This document shows positions 1 to 6,467 of a stretch of DNA of 8,484 bases, piece by piece (within the stretch, counting starts at the first letter, position 1; every line of letters starts with the position of its first letter). The position numbers and the translations under genes are program-made. Source of the stretch: Prevotella sp. UBA3757 (GTDB lineage: Bacteria; Bacteroidota; Bacteroidia; Bacteroidales; Bacteroidaceae). The stretch spans positions 1,175 through 9,658 of the forward strand of contig DFGF01000134.1 of the NCBI GenBank assembly GCA_002371715.1. Direction: 5' to 3'. The notes beneath the pieces were generated by a model. It did not search any database, was not told where the DNA came from, and worked only from the letters and a program-made list of their open reading frames with translations.

Positions 1-23
1 AGGTAAACTCTTTTTTGACTCAT
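1..23 (-). CDS. 5' end of a leftward gene leaving the window (possibly pyruvate phosphate dikinase)
   Basis: An ATG at 23 (minus strand) opens a frame reading MSQKRVY before the window edge. It lies about 50 nt downstream of a well-formed Bacteroidota promoter on the same strand (73-103), which is the main reason to believe it. From memory, Bacteroidales pyruvate phosphate dikinases begin with a similar K-K-R-V-Y stretch followed by TFGNGKAEG, so ppdK is a candidate. Seven residues cannot establish a family, so the identity is a guess, while the existence of a leftward gene is better supported. The leader (about 24-66) is AT-rich with no Shine-Dalgarno site, and holds a small inverted repeat, ATAAC-TT-GTTAT, at 33-44. 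Confidence 0.4.
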
Positions 24-72
24 ACGTGTAATATAACTTGTTATTGATGATAAAATTAATCTTTCTATTCTG

Positions 73-103
73 CAAAATTAGTCATAATTCGTGAGAAAAC
101 AAA
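73..103 (-). promoter_or_regulatory. Leftward Bacteroidota-type promoter (TTTG-N19-TAATTTTG)
   Basis: On the minus strand a TTTG -33 element (100-103) is followed after exactly 19 bp by TAATTTTG (73-80). This matches the TTTG / TAnnTTTG consensus of the primary sigma factor in Bacteroidota. Transcription would start near 66 and run out of the window to the left. It is one of the two sites in this window with both elements intact. Confidence 0.7.
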
Positions 104-118
104 GAAAAAAAGAGAAAA

Positions 119-131
119 TTTGCCAAGCAAA
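119..131. repeat. Short perfect inverted repeat between divergent promoters
   Basis: TTTGC (119-123) and GCAAA (127-131) form 5-bp arms around a 3-bp spacer. The site sits just upstream of the leftward promoter's -33 element and ahead of the decamer array. It could be an operator half-site pair, but a match this short is also expected by chance in AT-rich DNA. Confidence 0.25.
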
Positions 132-150
132 CGTGACATTTTTACTTTTT

Positions 151-180
151 TGGCACGGATTGGCACAGATTAGCACTGAT
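151..180. repeat. Three-unit 10-bp tandem repeat in the divergent promoter region
   Basis: Three consecutive decamers read TGGCACGGAT (151-160), TGGCACAGAT (161-170) and TAGCACTGAT (171-180), giving the consensus TRGCACNGAT. The array is bounded by T-rich runs on both sides. It lies where the -33 region and upstream contacts of the rlmD promoter would fall. The exact 10-bp period is close to one helical turn, so each unit presents the same DNA face. I know of no assigned function. Confidence 0.75.
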
Positions 181-205
181 TTTTAATAATTTTTTCGTAA
201 CTTTG
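175..205 (+). promoter_or_regulatory. Promoter of rlmD-porin operon
   Basis: TAACTTTG at 198-205 matches the Bacteroidota -7 consensus TAnnTTTG. At the ideal 19-bp spacing the -33 position (175-178) reads ACTG, a poor match to TTTG, and falls in the last unit of the decamer repeat. A start near 212 would leave a leader of roughly 14 nt before the ATG at 226. The 16 bases at 191-206 are identical to those at the promoter of the glycosyltransferase pair (4351-4366). Confidence 0.65.
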
Positions 206-225
206 CGGCCTGAAACTGAGAAGTC

Positions 226-1740
226 ATGGCAAGAATGAAGAAACCATTACCACTCATTGAGAGTGTTGAGATAGAGGCAGTGGCCGCAGAAGGCAGATGC
301 CTGTTCCACTGGAATGACCTGGTGGTCTTCGTACCGTTCTGCGTGCCTGGTGACGTTTGTGACGTCCAGATACGGCGAAAGAAGCACTCCTTTGCCGAGG
401 GTGAAGTAGTTCACTTTATAAAATATAGTAATGTACGCGCGCTACCGTTTTGCCAGCATTTTGGCATTTGTGGCGGTTGCAAGTGGCAGAACCTGCCGTA
501 TGAGGAGCAGTTGCACTTCAAGCAGCAGCAGGTTTACGACCAGCTGACACGCATTGGCAAGGTTGCCCTGCCCGAATTCCGTCCTATCCTCGGCTCTGCC
601 AAGACGCGGGAGTATCGCAACAAGCTCGACTTCGGTTGCGCCAACAAACGATGGCTATCGAATGAAGAATTAAGAATGAAGAATGAAGAATTTGCTACCG
701 CTGAAGGGGCGCAAGTTCCATCTACCTCTGAATTTGCCATCGACAAGAACCAGCCGGCTATCGGTTTCCACATTACCGGTGCCTTCGACAAGATACTGCC
801 CATCGAGAAGTGCTGGCTGATGGACGACCTGCACAACGAGATTCGCAACGCGATTCGCGACTATGCCGTCGGCCACGGCCTTTCGTTCTTCGACCTGCGC
901 CAGCAGGTGGGGCTCCTGCGCGACGTCATCATCCGTAACTCAGCCTCCGGCGAGTGGATGGTCATCATGCAGTTCCATCTTGAGGTTTCCGCCGACCCAT
1001 CCCTGGAAGCGGAGAACCGCTGGGACAGCGAAGACGGACAAAAAGCGATGGGTCTCCTGCAGCATATTGCTGAACGTTTCCCACAGATTACGTCCCTACT
1101 CTACCTCGACAATCAGAAGTGCAACGACACCATTGGTGACCAGGACATCCTCGTATACAAGGGCAACGACCACATCTTCGAACTGATGGAAGACCTGAAG
1201 TTCAAGGTCGGCCCGAAATCGTTCTACCAGACCAATACCGAGCAGGCTTACCACCTGTATAGCGTCGCCCGCGAGTTTGCTGGTCTGACGGGTCAGGAAA
1301 TGGTTTACGACCTATATACCGGCACTGGCACCATTGCCAACTTCGTGGCTCGCCAGGCCCGCCAGGTCATCGGCATAGAATACGTGCCGGAAGCCATCGA
1401 GGACGCCAAAATCAACAGCGAGCTCAACGGCATCACCAATACCTTGTTCTATGCTGGCGACATGAAGGACATCCTGACCGACGACTTTATCCGTGAGCAT
1501 GGGCATCCCGACGTCATCATAACCGATCCGCCACGTGCCGGTATGCACCCCGACGTAGTCAGAACCATTCTGCGTGCTGCCCCCAGGCGCATCGTCTACG
1601 TATCCTGCAATCCTGCCACTCAGGCACGTGACCTGCACGACCTGGACACAGACTATCGCGTAGACGCCGTGCAGCCCGTAGACATGTTTCCACACACGCC
1701 ACATGTCGAGAATGTAGTATTATTAACTAAGAGAATATGA
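226..1740 (+). CDS. rlmD: 23S rRNA (uracil-5-)-methyltransferase RlmD/RumA
   Basis: SAM-dependent, cytoplasmic RNA m5U methyltransferase of the TrmA/RumA family, 504 aa. The N-terminus looks like a TRAM RNA-binding domain (about 10-67). An iron-sulfur cluster motif C-x5-C-x2-C sits at C76, C82 and C85, with a fourth likely ligand at C196 (EKCWL). The SAM-binding loop is DLYTGTGT (362-369). The substrate-binding TDPPRAG motif and the catalytic cysteine C461 in YVSCNPATQARD complete the active site. RlmD is the best call, but RlmCD-like or other m5U specificity cannot be excluded. The protein is longer than E. coli RumA (433 aa), partly because of residues 146-172, whose first 11 codons come from a 7-bp DNA repeat. 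A second ATG at 235 is a possible start. The stop overlaps the porin start by 4 bp (ATGA). Confidence 0.9.
   Translation: MARMKKPLPLIESVEIEAVAAEGRCLFHWNDLVVFVPFCVPGDVCDVQIRRKKHSFAEGEVVHFIKYSNVRALPFCQHFGICGGCKWQNLPYEEQLHFKQQQVYDQLTRIGKVALPEFRPILGSAKTREYRNKLDFGCANKRWLSNEELRMKNEEFATAEGAQVPSTSEFAIDKNQPAIGFHITGAFDKILPIEKCWLMDDLHNEIRNAIRDYAVGHGLSFFDLRQQVGLLRDVIIRNSASGEWMVIMQFHLEVSADPSLEAENRWDSEDGQKAMGLLQHIAERFPQITSLLYLDNQKCNDTIGDQDILVYKGNDHIFELMEDLKFKVGPKSFYQTNTEQAYHLYSVAREFAGLTGQEMVYDLYTGTGTIANFVARQARQVIGIEYVPEAIEDAKINSELNGITNTLFYAGDMKDILTDDFIREHGHPDVIITDPPRAGMHPDVVRTILRAAPRRIVYVSCNPATQARDLHDLDTDYRVDAVQPVDMFPHTPHVENVVLLTKRI
660..694 (+). repeat. 7-bp tandem repeat array inside rlmD
   Basis: Five consecutive heptamers read GAATGAA, GAATTAA, GAATGAA, GAATGAA and GAATTTG. 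They lie in the rlmD frame and encode NEELRMKNEEF (residues 146-156). Units 1, 3 and 4 contain TGA out of frame. Units 2 and 5, whose TGA would fall in the rlmD frame (670-672 and 691-693), carry TTA and TTT instead. The segment falls between the N-terminal iron-sulfur region and the conserved C196, where a surface loop is likely. Confidence 0.8.
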
Positions 1741-2777
1741 AAAGACTAATGACAATGCTGCTGGCTGTTATGACAATAACCAGTCACGCACAAGAGAAGA
1801 CCAACATCACGTTGCCCCAATGGGTGAAGGACATTAAACTGAGCGGCTATGGCATAGTGCAGTATCAGGCCGAGGACAAGGAGGATGGCAAGCATAACGA
1901 GTTTAACCTTCGACTGGTACGACTGTCGCTCGACGGCAAGATCAGTGACTTCCAGTGGAAGGTACAGTTGCAGGTCAACGGCAACACGTCGACGCAAGGC
2001 TCGTCGCCTCGAATTGTCGACCTTTGGGGCGAATGGCAGAAGTATGACTTTCTGCGTGTAAAGGTGGGTCAGTTCAAGCGTGCTTTTACGCTTGAGAACC
2101 CCATGCACCCCATCACTCAGGGCTTCTTCAGCTACAGCCAGGCCATCAACAAGCTGGCAGGCATGAGCGACCGTACAGGCGAACAGGCCAGCAACGGACG
2201 CGATATCGGACTGCAGTTGCAGGGCGACTTCCTGAAGAACGGTAACGGCCGTAACCTGCTACACTATCAGGTGGGCGTCTATAATGGTGAAGGTATTAAC
2301 CGCAAGGATGCCGACAACCGTAAGGACATTATCGGCGGTCTGTGGGTCATGCCAGTTAAGGGTATGCGCATCGGCGCTTTCGGCTGGACTGGCAGCCGCG
2401 CTGACGTAGGCGGCAAGAACCGCTATGCCCTGTCGGCCGACTACGTGACGCCTTCCGACTGGACTTTCCGTACGGAGTATGTTCACAGCCAGGGGTGGAA
2501 TGCCGCCAAGACCAGCGACAAGGCAGATGCTTTCTATGCCCTCTGCATAGCGCCCGTCGTCAAGAACAAGCTGTATGCCAAGGCGCGTTATGACCTCTAC
2601 CGCGAGGCTAAGGAGTGGAGCCAGTCAAAGACATACTATGAGATTGGTGCCAACTACCTGTTCAACAAGAACATCCAGATTAATGTAGAATATGCTCGCG
2701 TCAACGACCGCACCATTGCCAATCCCGACAAGCATAACTACAACATGTTTGACGTCGAGCTGGATTTCAAATTCTGA
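1737..2777 (+). CDS. Outer-membrane porin, OprP/OprO-like (phosphate-selective porin family)
   Basis: A 346-aa outer-membrane beta-barrel protein. A signal peptide is clear: positive MKR, a hydrophobic core at residues 4-15, and a likely signal peptidase I cut after SHA (residue 18), leaving Q19 at the N-terminus. The mature protein is rich in alternating hydrophobic and polar strands (for example SGYGIVQYQAE, FNLRLVRLSLDGKI, DFLRVKVGQFKRAF). It ends in DVELDFKF with the C-terminal phenylalanine expected for BAM-dependent assembly. The KVGQFKRAFTLEN segment is typical of the OprP/OprO-like porins of Bacteroidota. Substrate is unknown, and the family name does not prove phosphate selectivity. 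The start ATG overlaps the rlmD stop as ATGA, with no promoter of its own visible, so translation is probably coupled. The last 11 bp overlap the 3' end of the convergent flippase gene. Confidence 0.85.
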   Translation: MKRLMTMLLAVMTITSHAQEKTNITLPQWVKDIKLSGYGIVQYQAEDKEDGKHNEFNLRLVRLSLDGKISDFQWKVQLQVNGNTSTQGSSPRIVDLWGEWQKYDFLRVKVGQFKRAFTLENPMHPITQGFFSYSQAINKLAGMSDRTGEQASNGRDIGLQLQGDFLKNGNGRNLLHYQVGVYNGEGINRKDADNRKDIIGGLWVMPVKGMRIGAFGWTGSRADVGGKNRYALSADYVTPSDWTFRTEYVHSQGWNAAKTSDKADAFYALCIAPVVKNKLYAKARYDLYREAKEWSQSKTYYEIGANYLFNKNIQINVEYARVNDRTIANPDKHNYNMFDVELDFKF

Positions 2778-4245
2778 ACTTCCGCATGAGTGACTGCCAG
2801 AGGTGAGTCTTCTGGTGCAGGATGTATACCGAGCAAGCCGTGCTGACCAGTGTCAGTGCGGCTTCTGTTATCCAGTACCCCCATCCCGTCACGGTCAGCG
2901 AGACGAGGTATGCCAGCCCGCCAATCGCCATCTGCAGCAAGGCATAGCGTCCTACGCGCCATGTGGAACGAAAGCCATAGCGCGCATAGGCAAAGGCGTT
3001 CACCGCCAGATATTCCACAACATGGGCCACGACGATGGCAACACCAGTCCCCCAGATGCCCAACCACCAGTAACCGGCCACAATCGCTACAACCAGTGCC
3101 AGAAAGTAGGACGACTCCAGCAGCAGGTAGGCCAGCGAACGGCTGCGCGCCAGCGAGATGTACGCCACGGGCATGGTAAGCACTTTGAAATACATGGCCA
3201 GGACGGCCACCTGTGCCATAGCCACTACAGGCAGGAAGTCGCGGCTGAAGAGTATGGGAATAAGCATCGGCAGCATCATGAGCAGGGCCACCAGCATGGG
3301 CGAGAGCAGCAGCAGCGAGACTTCCGTCTGCTTGTTGACCGTCTCGTTGGTTTTCCCGACATCCTTATTGACTGCCGACAGGCGTGGAAAGTAATCGGTG
3401 TCCATGGCAGAAAACACCATGCCGGCATAGGTGATGGTAATCATGTAGGCAGCATTGTAGAATCCTACGTCGACCATGCCGCCCTCGACATTCAGGAAGG
3501 CCCGGATGGCCATCTCGGCACCGCTGCCAATGGCAGCTGCCAGCACGAAGGCCACGCCCAGGCGCAACATGCCAAACCCGTCGCACAGGTGACGCCGGCT
3601 GAAGCGCAACCGCAACGGATAGAGGCGACACGAGTGCCAAACGGTCAGCAGCATATTGAGGAATGCAGTGGCCACGATGGCAGGGATGACGCCCGAATGG
3701 CCATAACGGTAGTAAAGCGGTACGGAGAGCGCCACGGCGCCCAGGGCTCCGAGAATCTGGATTCTGGCCAGCGGCCCCATGTGGCGTGTAGCCTTGAGAA
3801 TGGCCGTCTCGCCACCCGTGACGGCCAACATGGCTACCGATGCGCCCAGCATGGCGTAGTGAAGCTGGTGGTCGCCCCACGTGAAGGTGACGTTGTTGAC
3901 CAGGCCGCTGGCTGCCACGCAGAACGCCAAGCCCAGGACGGCAGCTATCAGGCTCCACAGCCGGATGACCTGTACGTAGTAGCTGAGTCTGCCCTCCTCA
4001 CCCTGCTCGTACAGCTCCGACAAGCGGGGTACGGCACCAAACGAGAGGCCCATGTTCGTACACTGGGCGGCAAACGTCTGAACGGACGTCATCAGCGCGT
4101 TGAAGCCCATACCTCCGGCACCCAGCAGCACGGCCATAGCCTTATTGCGCACAAGACCTATCAGAATGACCAGTCCTTGCACGCCACCAAACAAGCCCGT
4201 GTACTTCAGTATATGTTTGTAGCTATCTTCGCCGTTTTCTCTCAT
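2767..4245 (-). CDS. Wzx/MATE-type polysaccharide flippase (O-antigen translocase family)
   Basis: A 492-aa polytopic inner-membrane protein of the MOP superfamily, expected to flip a lipid-linked oligosaccharide from the cytoplasmic to the periplasmic face. It has about 12-14 hydrophobic segments, starting near residues 19-42 and ending near 455-475. The N-terminal half resembles WzxE/O-antigen translocases (KYTGLFGGVQGLVILIGLVRNKAMAVLLG). A loop with YFPRLSAVNKD (285-295) sits at mid-protein and a cytoplasmic tail HLWQSLMRKFRI ends it. The start is set at the ATG at 4245 because a promoter -7 element lies only 9 bp upstream (4255-4262). An upstream in-frame ATG at 4317 would lie outside the transcript and would translate the heptamer repeat. 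It faces a divergent glycosyltransferase operon, which fits a glycan assembly role. The symbol wzx is plausible, but the glycan is unknown. The gene converges on the porin gene with an 11-bp overlap. Confidence 0.85.
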   Translation of the reverse strand: MRENGEDSYKHILKYTGLFGGVQGLVILIGLVRNKAMAVLLGAGGMGFNALMTSVQTFAAQCTNMGLSFGAVPRLSELYEQGEEGRLSYYVQVIRLWSLIAAVLGLAFCVAASGLVNNVTFTWGDHQLHYAMLGASVAMLAVTGGETAILKATRHMGPLARIQILGALGAVALSVPLYYRYGHSGVIPAIVATAFLNMLLTVWHSCRLYPLRLRFSRRHLCDGFGMLRLGVAFVLAAAIGSGAEMAIRAFLNVEGGMVDVGFYNAAYMITITYAGMVFSAMDTDYFPRLSAVNKDVGKTNETVNKQTEVSLLLLSPMLVALLMMLPMLIPILFSRDFLPVVAMAQVAVLAMYFKVLTMPVAYISLARSRSLAYLLLESSYFLALVVAIVAGYWWLGIWGTGVAIVVAHVVEYLAVNAFAYARYGFRSTWRVGRYALLQMAIGGLAYLVSLTVTGWGYWITEAALTLVSTACSVYILHQKTHLWQSLMRKFRI

Positions 4246-4254
4246 ACCGAAATG

Positions 4255-4285
4255 CAAAGGTACTAAATAAAGTGAAAAGTGAAAA
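4255..4285 (-). promoter_or_regulatory. Promoter of the flippase gene
   Basis: On the minus strand TACCTTTG (4255-4262) matches the -7 consensus TAnnTTTG. At 19-bp spacing the -33 position (4282-4285) reads TTTT, which is supplied by the 7-bp repeat array. The ATG at 4245 begins 9 bp past the -7 element, so the mRNA would be leaderless or nearly so. Confidence 0.6.
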
Positions 4286-4298
4286 GTGAAAAGCGAAA
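4271..4298. repeat. 7-bp tandem repeat array in the flippase/glycosyltransferase divergent promoter region
   Basis: Four head-to-tail heptamers read AGTGAAA (4271-4277, 4278-4284, 4285-4291) and AGCGAAA (4292-4298). Because 7 is not a multiple of 3, the three TGA triplets fall in three different plus-strand frames. The array occupies the -16 to -50 region of the leftward promoter, so copy number could influence flippase expression. It resembles the arrays at 660-694 and 8332-8373. Confidence 0.8.
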
Positions 4299-4350
4299 AA
4301 ATTGCCTCTGCGTGCAAAAATCTTTATGCTCCACCCCCTAAACTCTAAAC

Positions 4351-4365
4351 TTTTTCGTAACTTTG
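4351..4365 (+). promoter_or_regulatory. Promoter of the two-gene glycosyltransferase operon
   Basis: TAACTTTG at 4358-4365 matches the -7 consensus TAnnTTTG and lies 30 bp before the ATG at 4396. The preceding TTTTTCG is the same as at the rlmD promoter. No good TTTG is seen at the expected -33 distance (4335-4338 reads CCCC), so the site may be weak or activator-dependent. A weak GAAGG (4387-4391) lies 4 nt before the start codon. Confidence 0.6.
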
Positions 4366-4395
4366 CAGCGTACTTTCCATTAGAACGAAGGCAGA

Positions 4396-5364
4396 ATGAA
4401 CAACGAGAAGCCACTGGTCAGTTTCATACTGACATATTATAACCAGCCCGTCCAGTTGCTGTGCGAGTGCATCAACAGCATCCTGGCCCTGTCGTTGGGC
4501 CCCTGTGAGCGTGAGATTATCGTAGTCGACGACGGGTCGCGCGTCAGCCCCATGAACGGACTGATGCAGTATGGCGACGAAATTACCTACGTCCGCCAGA
4601 AAAACGGCGGACTGAGCGTGGCCCGCAACAAGGGCATCGACATGGCGCAAGGCCGGTACCTGCAGTTTGTCGATGCTGACGACCACCTCCTACAGGTGCC
4701 ATACGAGCACTGTCTGGACCTCATACGCCACGACGACCGTGTCGACATGGTGATGTTCGACTTCACCAGCGACTCCGCCACCGCCTCCGGCTATCGCGAT
4801 GCCGACGTCATGACGGGCTCCGCCTATATGCTCAGGCACAACATCCACGCTACGGCTTGCGGCTACCTGTTCAGCCGCATGGCGCTCGGCGAACTGCGCT
4901 TCACGCCGGGCATCTGGCATGAGGACGAGGAGTTTACGCCCCAGATGCTCATCCGGGCCGAGCGCGTCGTAGCGACCGACGCCAAGGCCTACTTCTACTA
5001 TAAGCATAAAGGAACCATCACCTCCAGGGACGACGCAGAGAGCAAGGCCAAGCGGTTCGACGACATCCGTGGCGTGATGGACCGGCTGCAATACCTGTGC
5101 GACCGCGTGCCACAGAACGACCGCGTGGCCCTGCAGCGCCGTCTGGCCCAGCTCACGATGGACTATATCTACCAGGTCATCGTCCAGCAGCGTTCGCAGC
5201 AGGCCCTCGACACCTGTATCGAGGAACTGACCGCCAAGGGACTGTTCCCCCTGCCCGACCGCGACTACACCCGGAAATACAAGTGGTTCCGCACGATGAC
5301 CAACACCCGGCTGGGGCGTACCATCCTGCTGAACACGCTGCCATTACTGAAACGAGAGCGATGA
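4396..5364 (+). CDS. Family 2 glycosyltransferase
   Basis: A 322-aa cytoplasmic or membrane-associated GT-A fold enzyme that transfers a sugar from a nucleotide-sugar donor, probably to a growing lipid-linked glycan. The N-terminal SFILTYYNQP strand is followed by the nucleotide-binding DDGS (45-48), the GLSVARNKG segment (72-80) and the metal-binding DADD (93-96). HEDEEF (175-180) is the usual ED acidic motif near the acceptor site and likely carries the catalytic base. The C-terminal third (about 210-322) is charged and helical-looking, with no clear membrane segment. Donor and acceptor specificity cannot be read from the sequence. The gene is first in an operon with the next glycosyltransferase, sharing an ATGA stop/start overlap, and is divergent from the flippase. 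Confidence 0.9.
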   Translation: MNNEKPLVSFILTYYNQPVQLLCECINSILALSLGPCEREIIVVDDGSRVSPMNGLMQYGDEITYVRQKNGGLSVARNKGIDMAQGRYLQFVDADDHLLQVPYEHCLDLIRHDDRVDMVMFDFTSDSATASGYRDADVMTGSAYMLRHNIHATACGYLFSRMALGELRFTPGIWHEDEEFTPQMLIRAERVVATDAKAYFYYKHKGTITSRDDAESKAKRFDDIRGVMDRLQYLCDRVPQNDRVALQRRLAQLTMDYIYQVIVQQRSQQALDTCIEELTAKGLFPLPDRDYTRKYKWFRTMTNTRLGRTILLNTLPLLKRER

Positions 5365-6467
5365 GGATTCTATTGTTCGAAGACTACAGCAGGCTCCACA
5401 CGCTGCTGGCCAAGGGGCTCAGGGCACTGGGGCACGACGTGACCCTCGTGGGCAACGGCAATATGTTTCATGGTTTTTCGCGCGACATAGACATCCGTCG
5501 CGGCGACGGACCGCTGGCCGGCTTGCGCCATCTGGCCCGGCTGACCATGCTGATGCCACGGTTTCGAGATTACGACATCGTCCAGCTCATCAATCCCGAC
5601 TGTTTCGGTCTCAAGGCCGAGCGCGAATACCCGTTCTACCGTTTCCTCAGGCGCCACAACCGGCGCATGGTGGTAGGCGCGTTCGGTTGCGACTGGTACT
5701 GGGTGGATGACGGACTAAACCACCGCACGTTCCGCTATGGCGACTTCTACATCGGCAACACCATGCGCACGGATGCGGCAGCGCAAAGCTTCATCGACGA
5801 GTATATCGGCACGCCAAAGGGCGACTACACGCAGTTTGTCATGCAGGATGCCGACCGCATACCCACCTGCCTCTATGAATATCAGGCGGTCTATGGACGC
5901 TATTTCCCGACAAAGGCGCAGTACATCCCGCTGCCCATCGAGCCTGACCATGACGTCCCCGTCCACCCGTTCATCGGCCAGCGCATACGCTTTTTCATCG
6001 GCATCGACAAGGCGCGAAGCCAGTATAAAGGCACCGACATCATGCTCCAGGCTCTGACCGACGTGGTAGGCCGTCATCCCGGCGAGGCAGAGATGGTGCG
6101 GGTGGAGAGCCTGCCCTACCAGGAGTATCAGGCGGCCATGGACGGCTGCGACGTCATGCTCGACCAACTCTACAGCTATACGCCCTCCATGAACTCGCTG
6201 CTGGCCATGTCGAAGGGCATTGTGGTGGTGGGTGGCGGTGAGCCTGAAAACTACGAAATCATCGGCGAGACAGAGCTGCGGCCCATCGTCAACGTCGAGC
6301 CGACATACGACGGTGTCTGCCGGCAATTGGAGTGGCTGTTGGCCCACAAGCACCTGATTCCCAAACTGCAACGGGACAGCATCACCTACGTCAGGCGTCA
6401 TCACGACTACCGGCAGGTGGCACGGCAGTACGCAGCAATGTACGAGCGACTACTGGCGACGACATGA
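5361..6467 (+). CDS. Glycosyltransferase, GT4/GT-B-like
   Basis: A 368-aa protein with the layout of a GT-B glycosyltransferase. The N-terminal Rossmann-like part starts MRILLFEDYSRLHTLLAKGLRALGHDVTLV and continues to YDIVQLINPD (71-80). The C-terminal donor domain contains FFIGIDKARSQYKGTDIMLQA (211-231), DVMLDQLYSYTPSMNSLLAMSKG (264-286) and IVVVGGGEPEN (287-297). The classical GT4 E-x7-E motif is not evident, so this may be a divergent branch. Donor and acceptor are unknown. The chosen ATG (5361) overlaps the stop of the preceding gene by 4 bp, and its MRILLFEDYSRLHTL start is a typical GT-B N-terminus. The frame stays open upstream to 5097, but that part overlaps the GT2 gene and reads as low-complexity Arg/Pro/Ala. 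The 3' end overlaps the convergent GT4 gene by 18 bp. Confidence 0.8.
   Translation: MRILLFEDYSRLHTLLAKGLRALGHDVTLVGNGNMFHGFSRDIDIRRGDGPLAGLRHLARLTMLMPRFRDYDIVQLINPDCFGLKAEREYPFYRFLRRHNRRMVVGAFGCDWYWVDDGLNHRTFRYGDFYIGNTMRTDAAAQSFIDEYIGTPKGDYTQFVMQDADRIPTCLYEYQAVYGRYFPTKAQYIPLPIEPDHDVPVHPFIGQRIRFFIGIDKARSQYKGTDIMLQALTDVVGRHPGEAEMVRVESLPYQEYQAAMDGCDVMLDQLYSYTPSMNSLLAMSKGIVVVGGGEPENYEIIGETELRPIVNVEPTYDGVCRQLEWLLAHKHLIPKLQRDSITYVRRHHDYRQVARQYAAMYERLLATT

Noticed and set aside
2803..4266. A 487-codon open frame on the plus strand opposite the flippase
   Set aside because: It is rich in Gln, His, Arg and Gly with no domain or membrane pattern, which is typical of the complement of a GC-rich hydrophobic gene. 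The flippase frame has clear transmembrane segments and a promoter.
4246..4317. A 24-residue N-terminal extension of the flippase starting at 4317
   Set aside because: It would translate the heptamer array (SLFTFHFSL) and begins upstream of the promoter -7 element.
5097..5360. Upstream extension of the second glycosyltransferase to an ATG at 5097
   Set aside because: It lies inside the GT2 gene and reads as Arg/Pro/Ala-rich low-complexity sequence, whereas the ATGA overlap at 5361 gives a normal GT-B N-terminus.
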